A stretch of DNA of 64,000 nt from Planctomycetota bacterium (GTDB taxonomy: Bacteria; Planctomycetota; Phycisphaerae; Phycisphaerales; SM1A02): the NCBI GenBank assembly GCA_021414025.1, contig JAIOPG010000008.1, positions 186,001-250,000 of the forward strand. Reading direction: 5' to 3'. A program made the translations under genes and the position numbers. Shown here piece after piece: positions 1 to 8,189 of the stretch; position 1 is the stretch's first letter; each line of letters starts with the position of its first letter. The notes under the pieces are model-generated. The model was not told the DNA's origin and made no database searches. It saw nothing but the letters and a program-made list of their open reading frames with translations.

Positions 1-361
1 CCGCCTTCACCTCGGCCGGCTGAATGCTGTCCTTGCCGAAGCTGACGATCTCGTTGCCGGTGTGACTCCGGTGCACAATGGTGCCCCGCGAACGCCGGGT
101 GCTCTTGACCGTTGTGGCAGGAGCGCTGCCGTCGTCCGCCTGGTCGTCCATCGCGGCGAGCTCGGCTGGTGCCTCGGGAGTCTCGGGCGCGGCAATCTCC
201 GCGGATGAATCCACGGCATCGTCGCCGGCCTGCTCCGTCTGGGAGGGAGCCGCGGCGTGGGAAGCCTTGCAGGCCGGAACCACGGCCAGCGCCAACGCGA
301 GCGCAAAGAGCATGGAGGCGAACTTGGAGATCAGGGGAAGTTGTGGCGAATTAGATTTCAT
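1..361 (-). CDS. Secreted or lipoprotein-like hypothetical protein, C-terminus cut by window edge
   Basis: The reading frame starts at the ATG at 361 and stays open to the left edge, giving 120 visible residues. The N-terminus is a typical export signal, with a hydrophobic core LALALAVVPA followed by Cys31. The P before A-C makes the lipobox imperfect, so lipidation is uncertain. An Ala/Glu/Asp-rich linker of about 45 residues follows, then a more ordered stretch containing GNEIVSFGKDSIQPAEVK. The start overlaps the stop of the preceding membrane protein gene by 11 bp, so it is probably co-transcribed and coupled with the sigma factor operon. I recognise no domain in the visible part. A secreted product of a sigma/anti-sigma operon is a reasonable inference only. 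Confidence 0.6.
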   Translation of the reverse strand, partial: MKSNSPQLPLISKFASMLFALALALAVVPACKASHAAAPSQTEQAGDDAVDSSAEIAAPETPEAPAELAAMDDQADDGSAPATTVKSTRRSRGTIVHRSHTGNEIVSFGKDSIQPAEVKA

Positions 362-839
362 TGAAGAGGGGTGTCCCATGGTTGCGGATGAAGGTGCGAT
401 AGGTGAAGGCGCAGAGGCCGAAGAAAGATGCGTAGAGCGCCGCGATCAGCGCGATGCTTCCGTAGTGCCAGAGCGGCGGAATGGTGGCCAGCATGTCGTT
501 GGTGAAATCGAAGACCCAGGTGCAGGCGTTGAAGGCCTTGGCGAAAAGGCCCAGCCGGTCTTCACTCTGCTCCAGGAAGTCGCTGGTGCGGATGCCGTTG
601 CTGAGGATATAGAAGGCGGTGACCACCACGACGCCGACCGTGGCGGCGAAGGCGAGGAAGGTCATGCGGATCCCCTCAGGCCATTCACTGAAGGACTTGC
701 GGTGCCAGGGCAGCGCCGCCCGCTGCTCAATGGCGGCCATCACGCGCGACTCGAGGGTCCGCGGGGCGCGTCGTGATGGCAGCTCGCTCAGATGGCGGTG
801 GATCAAGTGCTCGAGCTCGCGGGGCGACCGGTCACTCAT
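351..839 (-). CDS. Small membrane protein downstream of ECF sigma factor, candidate anti-sigma factor
   Basis: This is a 162-residue protein with a charged cytoplasmic-looking N-terminus of about 55 residues and two predicted membrane helices: FLAFAATVGVVVVTAFYIL around residues 61-79, and a second around 125-145. Its start overlaps the sigma factor gene by 8 bp, the usual arrangement for an ECF sigma factor and its membrane-bound anti-sigma partner. The classical zinc-binding anti-sigma motif (H-x3-C-x2-C) is absent, so if it binds the sigma factor it does so through a non-ZAS domain. The role is inferred from gene order alone; it could also be an unrelated membrane protein. Confidence 0.6.
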   Translation of the reverse strand: MSDRSPRELEHLIHRHLSELPSRRAPRTLESRVMAAIEQRAALPWHRKSFSEWPEGIRMTFLAFAATVGVVVVTAFYILSNGIRTSDFLEQSEDRLGLFAKAFNACTWVFDFTNDMLATIPPLWHYGSIALIAALYASFFGLCAFTYRTFIRNHGTPLFNEI

Positions 840-1449
840 GGGCGATTCTCGCGGACTCCAATGGCCCCGGCGTGCCGGCGCTGCGGGCCAGGATCTGCGC
901 CAGTGCCTCGCGGCCGCGCAGGATGTCCGTCTTGATCTTGCTCAGCGACACGCCGAGCTTGCGGGCGATCTCCAGATAGGAAAGCTCGCCGAAGTGGAAG
1001 AGCACCAGCGGCACGCGCTGGTGCTCGGGAAGATTCTGCAGGGCCCGCTCGACCCAGAGGCGCCGCTCCGCGGAGTCATCCGCGGAGACCAGGGATTCGG
1101 GGGCGGCAAAATCGATCTGCTTCTCCCCTTCTCCGTCGCCGCCGCTGCGCTGCGCCATGTCGGTGAAGAAGCGCCAGCGCTTCTTGTAGCGCTGGAGGTA
1201 GTTGATGGAGAGGTTGGTGGCGACGGTCTTGAGCCAGCCGCCGGCGGTCTCGCTGTGTCGCAACGTGTCGAAGCGCTCGTAGGCCTTGACGAAGACATCC
1301 TGGGCGATGTCCTCCGCCTGCGCCTCGTTGCCAACGAGCCGCACTGCCGTTGAATAGACCATGTCCTGGTATTTGCGCATAAAGGTTGTAAAGTCGGCCG
1401 GAGCCGGCGTCCTCGGGGTTGGTTCGTTCACTCTGGAAACTTCATCCAT
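832..1449 (-). CDS. RNA polymerase ECF sigma factor (RpoE/SigW type)
   Basis: The 205-residue protein has the two-domain ECF layout. Region 2 spans about residues 20-95, with MVYSTAVRLVGN, the core-binding stretch AEDIAQDVFVKAY and the promoter-melting part ending in GGWLKTVATNLSINYL. Region 4 spans about residues 135-190, with LPEHQRVPLVLFHFGELSY and the helix-turn-helix YLEIARKLGVSLSKIKT. A variable linker of about 40 residues lies between. Length fits the family (about 180-210). The ATG at 1449 is the only start before region 2 apart from an ATG 4 bases downstream in another frame. It is first in a coupled operon with a membrane protein and a secreted protein, suggesting control by an envelope signal. 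The stimulus cannot be read from sequence. Confidence 0.93.
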   Translation of the reverse strand: MDEVSRVNEPTPRTPAPADFTTFMRKYQDMVYSTAVRLVGNEAQAEDIAQDVFVKAYERFDTLRHSETAGGWLKTVATNLSINYLQRYKKRWRFFTDMAQRSGGDGEGEKQIDFAAPESLVSADDSAERRLWVERALQNLPEHQRVPLVLFHFGELSYLEIARKLGVSLSKIKTDILRGREALAQILARSAGTPGPLESARIAHE

Positions 1450-1540
1450 GCTCAGGACACGGCGGGATGGGGTGAAGTTGCAGAATCTTCAGGACAGGCA
1501 TTTTTGAGCCTCCAACCCCCGTGGAACGCGTCCGAAGGGG

Positions 1541-2914
1541 CTATTTGGTGTCCGCGACCTGCATCACCAGCAGGGTCCGATCGTCGTTGGCCGGGGCGCC
1601 CCGGGTAAATTCGTCCACAGCCTTCAGCGTCGCCTCCAGGAATTGTCCGGGCCCGCTCACACAGGGACGGATCGCCTTGTCCAGCCGCTCGGTGCCGAAG
1701 AGTTCGATGACGCCGGAGCCGTGGGCCTCGGTGATGCCGTCGGTGTAGAAGACCACCACGTCGCCGTTCTTGAAGGTGGCCGTGGTCTCGTCGTAGCGCT
1801 CATCGGGATTGATGCCCAGCGGCAGGCCGCTGACGCTGTTGAGCGGATCGATCGAGCCGTCGGCGTGGCGCACCCGCGGCGTGGGGTGGCCGGCGCTGGC
1901 GTAGGTGATCGAGCGCTTCGCCGGATCGTAGATGCCGTAGAACGCGGTGACGAAGGTGCCGGAGCCGGTGGTGTAGCGCGCGGTCAGATGATGGTTGATG
2001 AAGCTGAGCAGCCGGCCCGGCGGCTCGGGGGGTCCGTCGTGGGTGTGCGCGATGCTGTGGGTGACGGCCATGAAGACCGCCGCCGGCGTGCCATGCCCGC
2101 TGACATCGGCGATGAGGATCCCCCACTTGCCGCCGGGCAGCGGGAAGAAGTCGTAGTAGTCGCCGCCCGCCTGCGTGGAAGTCTGGTAGTGCGCCGCCAG
2201 GCGCAGCCCGGGGATTTCCGGCAGGCTCACCGGCAGCAGCGAGCGCTGGATGTCCGCGACGATCTGCATCTCGCGGTCCACCACTTCGTAGGCGGATTTC
2301 GCCTTGTCGGCCATCACCAACGTCTGGGTCGCCATGCCGAAGAGATTGCTCATCCACACATGCTCGGGCAGGCTCTCATGCCGGAAGGTGCCCGGCTCGC
2401 GGCTCAGCAGCACCACCATGTTGATGGCCACTCCCTTGTCGTAGAGCGGAATCGCCACCAGCGAGCGCATGCCTGCGAAGTACTCCGCGGCGGGATCGTC
2501 CGGCGCGATCTCGAGATCGTCGATGATGCGCGGCTCGTCGCCGTAGAGCAGCTCCCCCAGCAGGCCCCGGTCGAATTGGGGAAGGCGATCCTTCGATTGC
2601 CATGGATTGACGGCCTCCTTCCACTGGCTTGATCGCGTGATGCGGTAGCTCGGCGCCTGCAGGTCGCGGCGGCTCAGCGCCACCAGGCCGTCGCGCGGGA
2701 TGAGCTCGGCCATGCGCTTGCCGTAGAGCTGGACCATCCGCTGCGGGTCGGTCTGCGAGCTCAACTCGCGCATCGTGCTGACGATGAGCTTGAGCTTGTC
2801 GCGCCAATCCGCCTTCTCGTCGAGAAGGCAATGGTCCCTGATCTTCGTCATGCGTGGATCGTAATCGAGCCCGCTCTCCGGGACGGCCCCTTCATGCCGA
2901 TGCGCCGACGACAT
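1541..2914 (-). CDS. GAF domain-containing PP2C-family serine/threonine phosphatase (SpoIIE/RsbU type)
   Basis: The 457-residue soluble protein has an N-terminal GAF-like sensor domain at about residues 35-215 (FAGMRSLVAIPLYDKGVAIN, LFGMATQTLVMADKAKSAYE), a short signalling helix and a SpoIIE-type phosphatase domain at about 220-455. The metal-binding signatures are present: GGDYYDFFPL, LIADVSGHGTPAAVFMA and VVFYTDGITEA with its Asp. Family members dephosphorylate anti-anti-sigma proteins or otherwise act in partner-switching pathways. No anti-anti-sigma (STAS) or RsbW-like kinase gene is next to it, so its substrate is unknown. The gene lies 3 bp after the DUF3667 gene and is likely co-transcribed with it. 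Confidence 0.9.
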   Translation of the reverse strand: MSSAHRHEGAVPESGLDYDPRMTKIRDHCLLDEKADWRDKLKLIVSTMRELSSQTDPQRMVQLYGKRMAELIPRDGLVALSRRDLQAPSYRITRSSQWKEAVNPWQSKDRLPQFDRGLLGELLYGDEPRIIDDLEIAPDDPAAEYFAGMRSLVAIPLYDKGVAINMVVLLSREPGTFRHESLPEHVWMSNLFGMATQTLVMADKAKSAYEVVDREMQIVADIQRSLLPVSLPEIPGLRLAAHYQTSTQAGGDYYDFFPLPGGKWGILIADVSGHGTPAAVFMAVTHSIAHTHDGPPEPPGRLLSFINHHLTARYTTGSGTFVTAFYGIYDPAKRSITYASAGHPTPRVRHADGSIDPLNSVSGLPLGINPDERYDETTATFKNGDVVVFYTDGITEAHGSGVIELFGTERLDKAIRPCVSGPGQFLEATLKAVDEFTRGAPANDDRTLLVMQVADTK

Positions 2915-2917
2915 GGC

Positions 2918-3754
2918 TCAAGGCGGGGCCTTGAAGGACCGCAGGGACTCCAACGCCGCGGGATCGACCAGCGCCAGCACGAGCATCACCAGGACTGCCA
3001 GAGCGCTCGCCGCCACCATGAAGAGCACCTGCCCTCCCAGATAGACACCGATTCCCTTGAGGAAGGTGGTGACCCGGGGCCGGTCGGGGAAAAAGGTGAG
3101 GTAGGTGAAGCCGAAGAAGAGCAGCGAGAGCAGTCCGAAATAGGCCGGAGGCAACTCACCGGAAATCTTCCTGTAGACGAATGAGAGCATGGACAGCCAG
3201 AAAAGATGCCCGGTCGTGTAGAACAAAGGAACCGTGTGCTCGGTGAGGTTCAGGCCGCTGCGGCGAAAGAACAGAAACCGTGCGGCGAAGGCCTGGAACG
3301 GAATCGCCAGAAACACCACCCACTTGATATTGCTGGCGATCCAGTGCGCCATCAGGTCCGTGATGCGCGCGTTCGAGCTCGACAACTGGAAGGCATTCTG
3401 CTTGCTTTGGATCTGCTCCACGTAGTCCAGATCGAGAAGGCTCAGGAGCACAAGCAGAAGCGTGATCATCAGGAAGAAATACCCCACCGGGGTGCAGTAC
3501 TTGACCCGATTGCCCGCGATGTACTCCCGCGCGACTTGGCCCGGACGGATCGTCAGATCCCGGAGGGTGCGGGGAAACTTGCCGTCGAATTCCAAGAGGC
3601 GCGCGACGATTTCGTTCAGGCTCTCCCGGAAGGTGATGCGCTGCGTACCGGACGACTGACCGCATTGGGGGCAGTAGCGGGCGGTGGTTTCGGCGCCGCA
3701 GTTCACGCAGGCGATTCGATCATTCCCGGGTTCGCGCGGCGCTGATGAATCCAT
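2918..3754 (-). CDS. DUF3667 family zinc-ribbon membrane protein
   Basis: The 278-residue protein begins with a zinc ribbon (CVNCGAETTARYCPQCGQ, four Cys within the first 33 residues). The family core follows: a stretch with LLEFDGKFPRTLRDL, then RPGQVAREYIAGNRVKYCTP. At least four or five hydrophobic helices complete it, including FFLMITLLLVLLSLL and VLFMVAASALAVLVMLVLAL. The ribbon plus 'RPG..AREYI.G.R.KY..P' arrangement is the hallmark of DUF3667 as I know it; the biochemical role of the family is unknown. It sits between an S10 peptidase (15 bp upstream) and a SpoIIE-type phosphatase (3 bp downstream), consistent with a three-gene operon. Confidence 0.8.
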   Translation of the reverse strand: MDSSAPREPGNDRIACVNCGAETTARYCPQCGQSSGTQRITFRESLNEIVARLLEFDGKFPRTLRDLTIRPGQVAREYIAGNRVKYCTPVGYFFLMITLLLVLLSLLDLDYVEQIQSKQNAFQLSSSNARITDLMAHWIASNIKWVVFLAIPFQAFAARFLFFRRSGLNLTEHTVPLFYTTGHLFWLSMLSFVYRKISGELPPAYFGLLSLLFFGFTYLTFFPDRPRVTTFLKGIGVYLGGQVLFMVAASALAVLVMLVLALVDPAALESLRSFKAPP

Positions 3755-3769
3755 CTCACTGGGATCAGA

Positions 3770-5479
3770 TCAAGAATTCGCCTTGGCGGCCGGTGCCATT
3801 CGCGCGGCGGCCGGCACCAGCGGCTGGCTGGTGCACTCCTTTAGGAAGACCGCAAAATCCTTCTTGAACTTCTCGCGCGAGGGCTGGTGGATGTAGAGCA
3901 TGTGCCCGGCCGGGTAGTAGGTGAAGCTCATGTTGGCGCGAATGGGAGGATCCAGGTTCATGCTCGCCACCACATTCTCGGCGCCGAAGAACGGCGTGGC
4001 CAGGTCGTAGTAGCTGCAGGTGACCCACACCTTGAGATAGGGGTTGCGCGTCATCGCCTTGCGCAGGTCCTCGGCGGTGTTGGGGAAGCCGTTGCCCGCA
4101 TCGCCGAAATTCCACGGATAGACATCCCCGATGGTTTCATAGGACAAATCGCTCTCGAATTTCAGCTCGCGCCGAACATAGTCGTTGAACGCGGCGGTGA
4201 GCGGTCCGGAGACGGCCTCGTCGCTGGGGTCGTAGCCATCCCCCCTGCCCTCGCCCGGCGCGTAGCTGAGGCCGGTGAAGCGGGAATCAAAGCGCCCGAC
4301 GATGCGGCCCTGCGGCTTGAGCAGCTCGGTGAAGAAAATGCCGTCGCGCATGCGCAGCTTGAGCAGGGTGAAATAGTCCGCCGACATTCCGGTGAAGCGG
4401 TTGAATTGCTCGGCGATCCTTTTCTTGTCCTCGGCGCTGACCGCGTCGCCGCGCAACAGGGCGAGGGCGTAGTCCTTGCCGGCGAAGGCGCGGGCCTCGG
4501 CGGCGACCTCCTCCACGCTCTTGGCCTGCATGTCCGGCGACAGCTTGTTGTGGTACCAGGCGGTGACGGCGTACGACGGCAGGAAATCGACGTAGGGATC
4601 GATGTTCTGCGGCGAAAACTCCAGCGTCTGGAAGTTCAGCACCGACGAAACCAGGATGATGCCGTTGAGATAGAGGCCGTAGCGGTTCTGCAGGTAATCG
4701 GAGAGGCCCGCGGCGCGGGTGGTGCCGTAGCTCTCGCCCAGCACGATTTTCGGCGAGAGCCAGCGGGAATTGCGCGAGGTGTAGAGGCGGATGAAATCGC
4801 CGACGCTGGCGATGTCCTCCTTGAGGCCGTGGAACTGCTTTGCGTCCTCCTTGGGCATGGGACGGCTGTAGCCGGTGGAGACGGGGTCGATGAAAACCAG
4901 GTCGGTCATGTCGAGCCAGGTGGACTCGTTGTCGGCCAGCTTGTAGGGCGGCGGCGGCGCCTCGCCTTCCGGCGTGAGCGCCGCGCGGCGCGGGGCGAAC
5001 GAGGCCATGTGCAGCCAGACCGATGAGGAGCCGGGGCCGCCGTTGAAGGCGAAGGTGAGCGGGCGCGTGGCCGGGTCGGCGACATCGTCGAGGGTGTAGG
5101 CGGTGAAGAAGACCTTGGCCTTGGGCTTGAGGTTGTCCTTCAACTTGTTCGTGTCGGAATCTTTCTTGTCGGCGTTTTCCTTGGCGCCGGGACCCGATGG
5201 CGGCGCGTCGTCCTTGCCCTCCTCGGCCTTGAGCACCATGTAGCCCGCGGTCGCGTGGTACTTGATCTCCTTGCCGCCGACCACGATGGTGTGCGCGGTG
5301 ACCGAGAGCACGGGTTCTTCGTCCGCAGCTTTCTTGTCGTCCTTTTCGGGAACGGTGACGGGCTTGGCGTCGGCGGGCTTGGTGTCGCCGGGCTGACGTG
5401 CCGCGCCGACGAGCATGGCGGGTGCCAGCAAAAGCAGAAGCGTGGCGGCCGCGATCCGAGTGGTGCTTGAATTGTTCAT
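3770..5479 (-). CDS. Secreted peptidase S10, serine carboxypeptidase family
   Basis: The 569-residue protein has a signal peptide (hydrophobic AAATLLLLLAPAMLVGAA, cleavage near AARQ), a Lys/Asp-rich linker to about residue 125 and a serine carboxypeptidase domain. Family motifs include the oxyanion-hole loop FNGGPGSSSVWLHM and the nucleophile motif VLGESYGTTRAAG (Ser). The probable catalytic Asp is in TCSYYDLATPF and the His in YPAGHMLYIHQPS. This fold removes C-terminal residues from peptides and is widespread as a secreted enzyme in planctomycetes and acidobacteria. It probably acts in the periplasm or outside the cell. The natural substrate is unknown. Confidence 0.93.
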   Translation of the reverse strand: MNNSSTTRIAAATLLLLLAPAMLVGAARQPGDTKPADAKPVTVPEKDDKKAADEEPVLSVTAHTIVVGGKEIKYHATAGYMVLKAEEGKDDAPPSGPGAKENADKKDSDTNKLKDNLKPKAKVFFTAYTLDDVADPATRPLTFAFNGGPGSSSVWLHMASFAPRRAALTPEGEAPPPPYKLADNESTWLDMTDLVFIDPVSTGYSRPMPKEDAKQFHGLKEDIASVGDFIRLYTSRNSRWLSPKIVLGESYGTTRAAGLSDYLQNRYGLYLNGIILVSSVLNFQTLEFSPQNIDPYVDFLPSYAVTAWYHNKLSPDMQAKSVEEVAAEARAFAGKDYALALLRGDAVSAEDKKRIAEQFNRFTGMSADYFTLLKLRMRDGIFFTELLKPQGRIVGRFDSRFTGLSYAPGEGRGDGYDPSDEAVSGPLTAAFNDYVRRELKFESDLSYETIGDVYPWNFGDAGNGFPNTAEDLRKAMTRNPYLKVWVTCSYYDLATPFFGAENVVASMNLDPPIRANMSFTYYPAGHMLYIHQPSREKFKKDFAVFLKECTSQPLVPAAARMAPAAKANS

Positions 5480-5528
5480 AGCAGGTCAGGGTAACGCGCC
5501 CTCCCGGTGGCGTGCTCCCGGAAGCGAG

Positions 5529-6071
5529 TCAGATTTCGCCGGATTCCCCGCTTTGAATTGGCGTTTGGCCCAGGAATTCTGCGACCGCGGCGGCGAGAGC
5601 CCTGACGCGCTGCTCGCGCCCATTCACGGTGTAGTCGAGGATGATGGCCTTGTCGGGCTGAGTAATTAGAAGATTGGCACGGAGGCACTTCCGCGGCTTG
5701 GAATTTTTCATCCCCCCGGAGAAATAAGTCTCCAACTCGACCGAAGTGTTGCCGACGAGCGCGAATTCATGCTGCTCGAGCTGGCCGCGGACGAGCGATC
5801 GACGGAGGTATTCGCCCTTTGAAATGCCCGCGTCGAGCACGAGCCTTTCCCGCTGCAGCAGGGCGTCCGTCATCAATCCCAGGATGAAGAGCAGGAACAG
5901 GGCGCCGAAACCGAGCACGAGGCGAGTTGCCCAATCGGGAAACTCCATCCAGAAATAGGCGACGCCACCGAGCATGGCGCCGAGGACGAGGAACCCACCG
6001 AGGAGATTCGAAAGTCCCTGGGGAACTCCGCGAAGCTCAAGGCGGACCGGATCCTGGGTGTGAATGGTCAT
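5529..6071 (-). CDS. Hypothetical protein with two membrane helices
   Basis: The 180-residue protein has two adjacent membrane helices at about residues 22-75 (LLGGFLVLGAMLGGVAYFWM and LVLGFGALFLLFILGLM) followed by a soluble part of about 100 residues. This layout resembles the short membrane proteins that carry a PH-like domain, but I cannot assign a family. The start overlaps the end of the upstream zinc-ribbon membrane protein gene by 4 bp (ATGA), so the two are translationally coupled. It is the last gene of a compact minus-strand operon that also contains the GNAT fusion and a DUF1801 protein. Confidence 0.65.
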   Translation of the reverse strand: MTIHTQDPVRLELRGVPQGLSNLLGGFLVLGAMLGGVAYFWMEFPDWATRLVLGFGALFLLFILGLMTDALLQRERLVLDAGISKGEYLRRSLVRGQLEQHEFALVGNTSVELETYFSGGMKNSKPRKCLRANLLITQPDKAIILDYTVNGREQRVRALAAAVAEFLGQTPIQSGESGEI

Positions 6072-6961
6072 GCGGTTGCGATGGCGTCGGGAGGACTGGC
6101 AACCTTTGCGCGGATGCCCTTGAGGACGACGCGAAGGCTGTCAAGCAGGTTGTAGTAGAAGATCAGCGCGATGAGCGGTCCGATCCCAACGCAGGGGAAG
6201 CCCAGGACGAAAATCAGAGGACCGAGCCAGCGCAAGCGCGTGGCGCCGTTGAAGATCTTGGCGCTGGGCACGCGCGGCGCCATCCAGCGGATGTAGTTCA
6301 TGGCGGCGAAGAAGGCCACCACCCAAGCGACGAAATCAAAGACCTGAACGAGGATCGCGACCAGCGTGAGCACGATTTCAAGGACATCCTGCGATTGCAT
6401 CGGCGCGGAGAGCACCGGTGTTGAGCCGAGGTGGAGGCGTGACATCAGCGAAGGGAAGTGCATGAACGAGGCTACGAGTTGCGTCACGGCGTTGACACCG
6501 GCGACCACCATGGCGGCGCGGATGATCCGCCGCGGCCGCTCCCCCTTGTTGGTGGAGAGCTGACCCGGGTCCGCCACGCTGAGTCGCCACCAGCCGTAGA
6601 TCGACATGGCGATCACGAGCAGCTCAACGCCGTGTCGGATCGGTCCCAGCGCCGCCACCGACCAGCCCGGCGAGACACTGGTCGAGGTGCCGCCCGAGGT
6701 CGAGACCATGAACGTTCCAACGGCCAGGAATGTGAGAATGCCGAGTCCAATGAAGGACACGACATAAAGAATGATGGAGGCCTCGACCCAGAACACACCT
6801 TTGTGCAGCGAGGCGAGGTATTCCTCGCCGCAATACTCCAGAAGGTCGCCGCGCAGCGATCGCTCGACCGGCGTGCCGCACTCGGGGCACTTGCCCTCGG
6901 GGCTCAGGCCGAAGAGCGTGTAGCCGCAGCGGATGCAGAACTTGTCGGAGGGCACGGTCAT
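6068..6961 (-). CDS. Zinc-ribbon membrane protein, paralogue of the adjacent GNAT-membrane fusion
   Basis: The protein starts at the ATG at 6961 (297 residues). An ATG at 7042 is possible but would overlap the previous gene by 50 bp. A zinc ribbon at residues 9-28 (CIRCGYTLFGLSPEGKCPEC) is followed by a membrane domain of about five helices from residue 55 on. The segment LLEYCGEEYLASLHKGVFW and the late segment YIRWMAPRVPSAKI match the equivalent segments of the next gene upstream (LLENSGREHITKLQSGVFW and YIRWLADRIPNVPI). The two genes therefore derive from one another or share an ancestor. Zinc-ribbon membrane proteins of this kind are common in planctomycetes; function unknown. Confidence 0.75.
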   Translation of the reverse strand: MTVPSDKFCIRCGYTLFGLSPEGKCPECGTPVERSLRGDLLEYCGEEYLASLHKGVFWVEASIILYVVSFIGLGILTFLAVGTFMVSTSGGTSTSVSPGWSVAALGPIRHGVELLVIAMSIYGWWRLSVADPGQLSTNKGERPRRIIRAAMVVAGVNAVTQLVASFMHFPSLMSRLHLGSTPVLSAPMQSQDVLEIVLTLVAILVQVFDFVAWVVAFFAAMNYIRWMAPRVPSAKIFNGATRLRWLGPLIFVLGFPCVGIGPLIALIFYYNLLDSLRVVLKGIRAKVASPPDAIATA

Positions 6962-6992
6962 GGGGCGCCACCATGTTCCACGGTCGCCGAGA

Positions 6993-8189
6993 TCATGATG
7001 GGGCGATCCCGGGCTCGCCGTCGATTTTGGTGACGATGCCATTGAGCTCCCTGCGGAGCAGGATGAGCAGGATGAAATAAATCGTCATTGCCAAGAGAGT
7101 GCTGATTCGAGGGGCAGTGCTGTTCCAATCCCACAGGCACAAGGGAATTCCAATCCAAATCAAATACAAGGCTAATTGCTTGATGGGGACATTTGGAATG
7201 CGATCGGCAAGCCAGCGGATGTAGAGCAGTGCGAAACCGAAAGTTGCGAGCGATACAACCGTTATATAAATCACGATGACGATCACAAGCAGGATTGCCA
7301 CATAGATCCCTTCAGGTCCAAAGGCATTGGAGGGAAACATGGCCAAAGGCGTGGTCATTGAGAGGAACCACGCAAGGGAATTGATCCCTGTGATGACGAT
7401 GCCGATACGGAGAAGTCGTCTCCTCAGGCTTCCATTGTCGGCGGAAAGCCTGACCGGGCTCGGAGTGCTGAGACGCCATAATCCGTAAGTCGACATCATG
7501 ACGGCCATAAATCTGAGGCCATCCCAGATCAGCTCGAATTCGTCCGACGGGTTGTTCGAAGCCTGCTTGATGTGAGACCCGGGACCGAAGTTCGTGGTGT
7601 AATCAATGAAAACCGGCAGGACCTTCACCACGATGGAAGCCATGATCCAGAACACACCCGATTGAAGCTTGGTGATGTGTTCCCTGCCAGAATTTTCCAG
7701 CAGGGGGCCGCCCGCTTTGACGAAGCCAAGGTCCTGGTAAAGGGCGATGGCCGGAATATTCGTGCGGGTCACAACGAGATGCACTTCCCGCTCCCCCTGC
7801 GCGACGAGGTCCTGCATGGCGTTGATCAGGCCGGCGCGGGCAAGCCCCTTGCGTTTTGCGATCGGAGCCGTCATCGAGAACGCAATGAACGGCCGGTCCT
7901 TCCAGCGCGTGACCAGCGTGGCCGAGAAGATCACTCCCCCGCTCTCGACAACCTTCGAGCATTCGGGATTGAGGGGGCCGTACTCCCCGGCGAATGTTTT
8001 CTGAATTTCCTTCGTCGCGTCGTCAAGCGTTTCCCCCTTGTCATCGACGGTGCCCTGGTAGGCGGCGAGCATGAGCATCGCCAAATCGGGGATGTCCGAT
8101 TCCTTTGGAGTGCGCATGCCGTCCACTTGCACTCGCTCGCGTTGACCGAGCTGGGCCCGCATATGGAAGCGCGGAATTTTTTGGCTCAT
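6993..8189 (-). CDS. GNAT acetyltransferase fused to a multi-helix membrane domain
   Basis: The 398-residue protein has two unrelated parts. Residues 1-160 are a GNAT domain. MRTPKESDIPDLAMLMLAAY and QGTVDD resemble a known GNAT subgroup, the acetyl-CoA loop is around AKRKGLARAG (111-120), and the usual late motif TNIPAIALYQDLGF is present (143-156). From residue 163 the sequence changes abruptly to the membrane domain of the neighbouring zinc-ribbon protein (LLENSGREHITKLQSGVFW, then about five helices, then YIRWLADRIP). The frame is continuous, with no stop or frameshift at the joint. The start overlaps the upstream DUF1801 gene by 4 bp (ATGA). Known: GNATs acetylate amines. Inferred: here the enzyme is membrane-tethered. 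The substrate is unknown. Confidence 0.8.
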   Translation of the reverse strand: MSQKIPRFHMRAQLGQRERVQVDGMRTPKESDIPDLAMLMLAAYQGTVDDKGETLDDATKEIQKTFAGEYGPLNPECSKVVESGGVIFSATLVTRWKDRPFIAFSMTAPIAKRKGLARAGLINAMQDLVAQGEREVHLVVTRTNIPAIALYQDLGFVKAGGPLLENSGREHITKLQSGVFWIMASIVVKVLPVFIDYTTNFGPGSHIKQASNNPSDEFELIWDGLRFMAVMMSTYGLWRLSTPSPVRLSADNGSLRRRLLRIGIVITGINSLAWFLSMTTPLAMFPSNAFGPEGIYVAILLVIVIVIYITVVSLATFGFALLYIRWLADRIPNVPIKQLALYLIWIGIPLCLWDWNSTAPRISTLLAMTIYFILLILLRRELNGIVTKIDGEPGIAPS

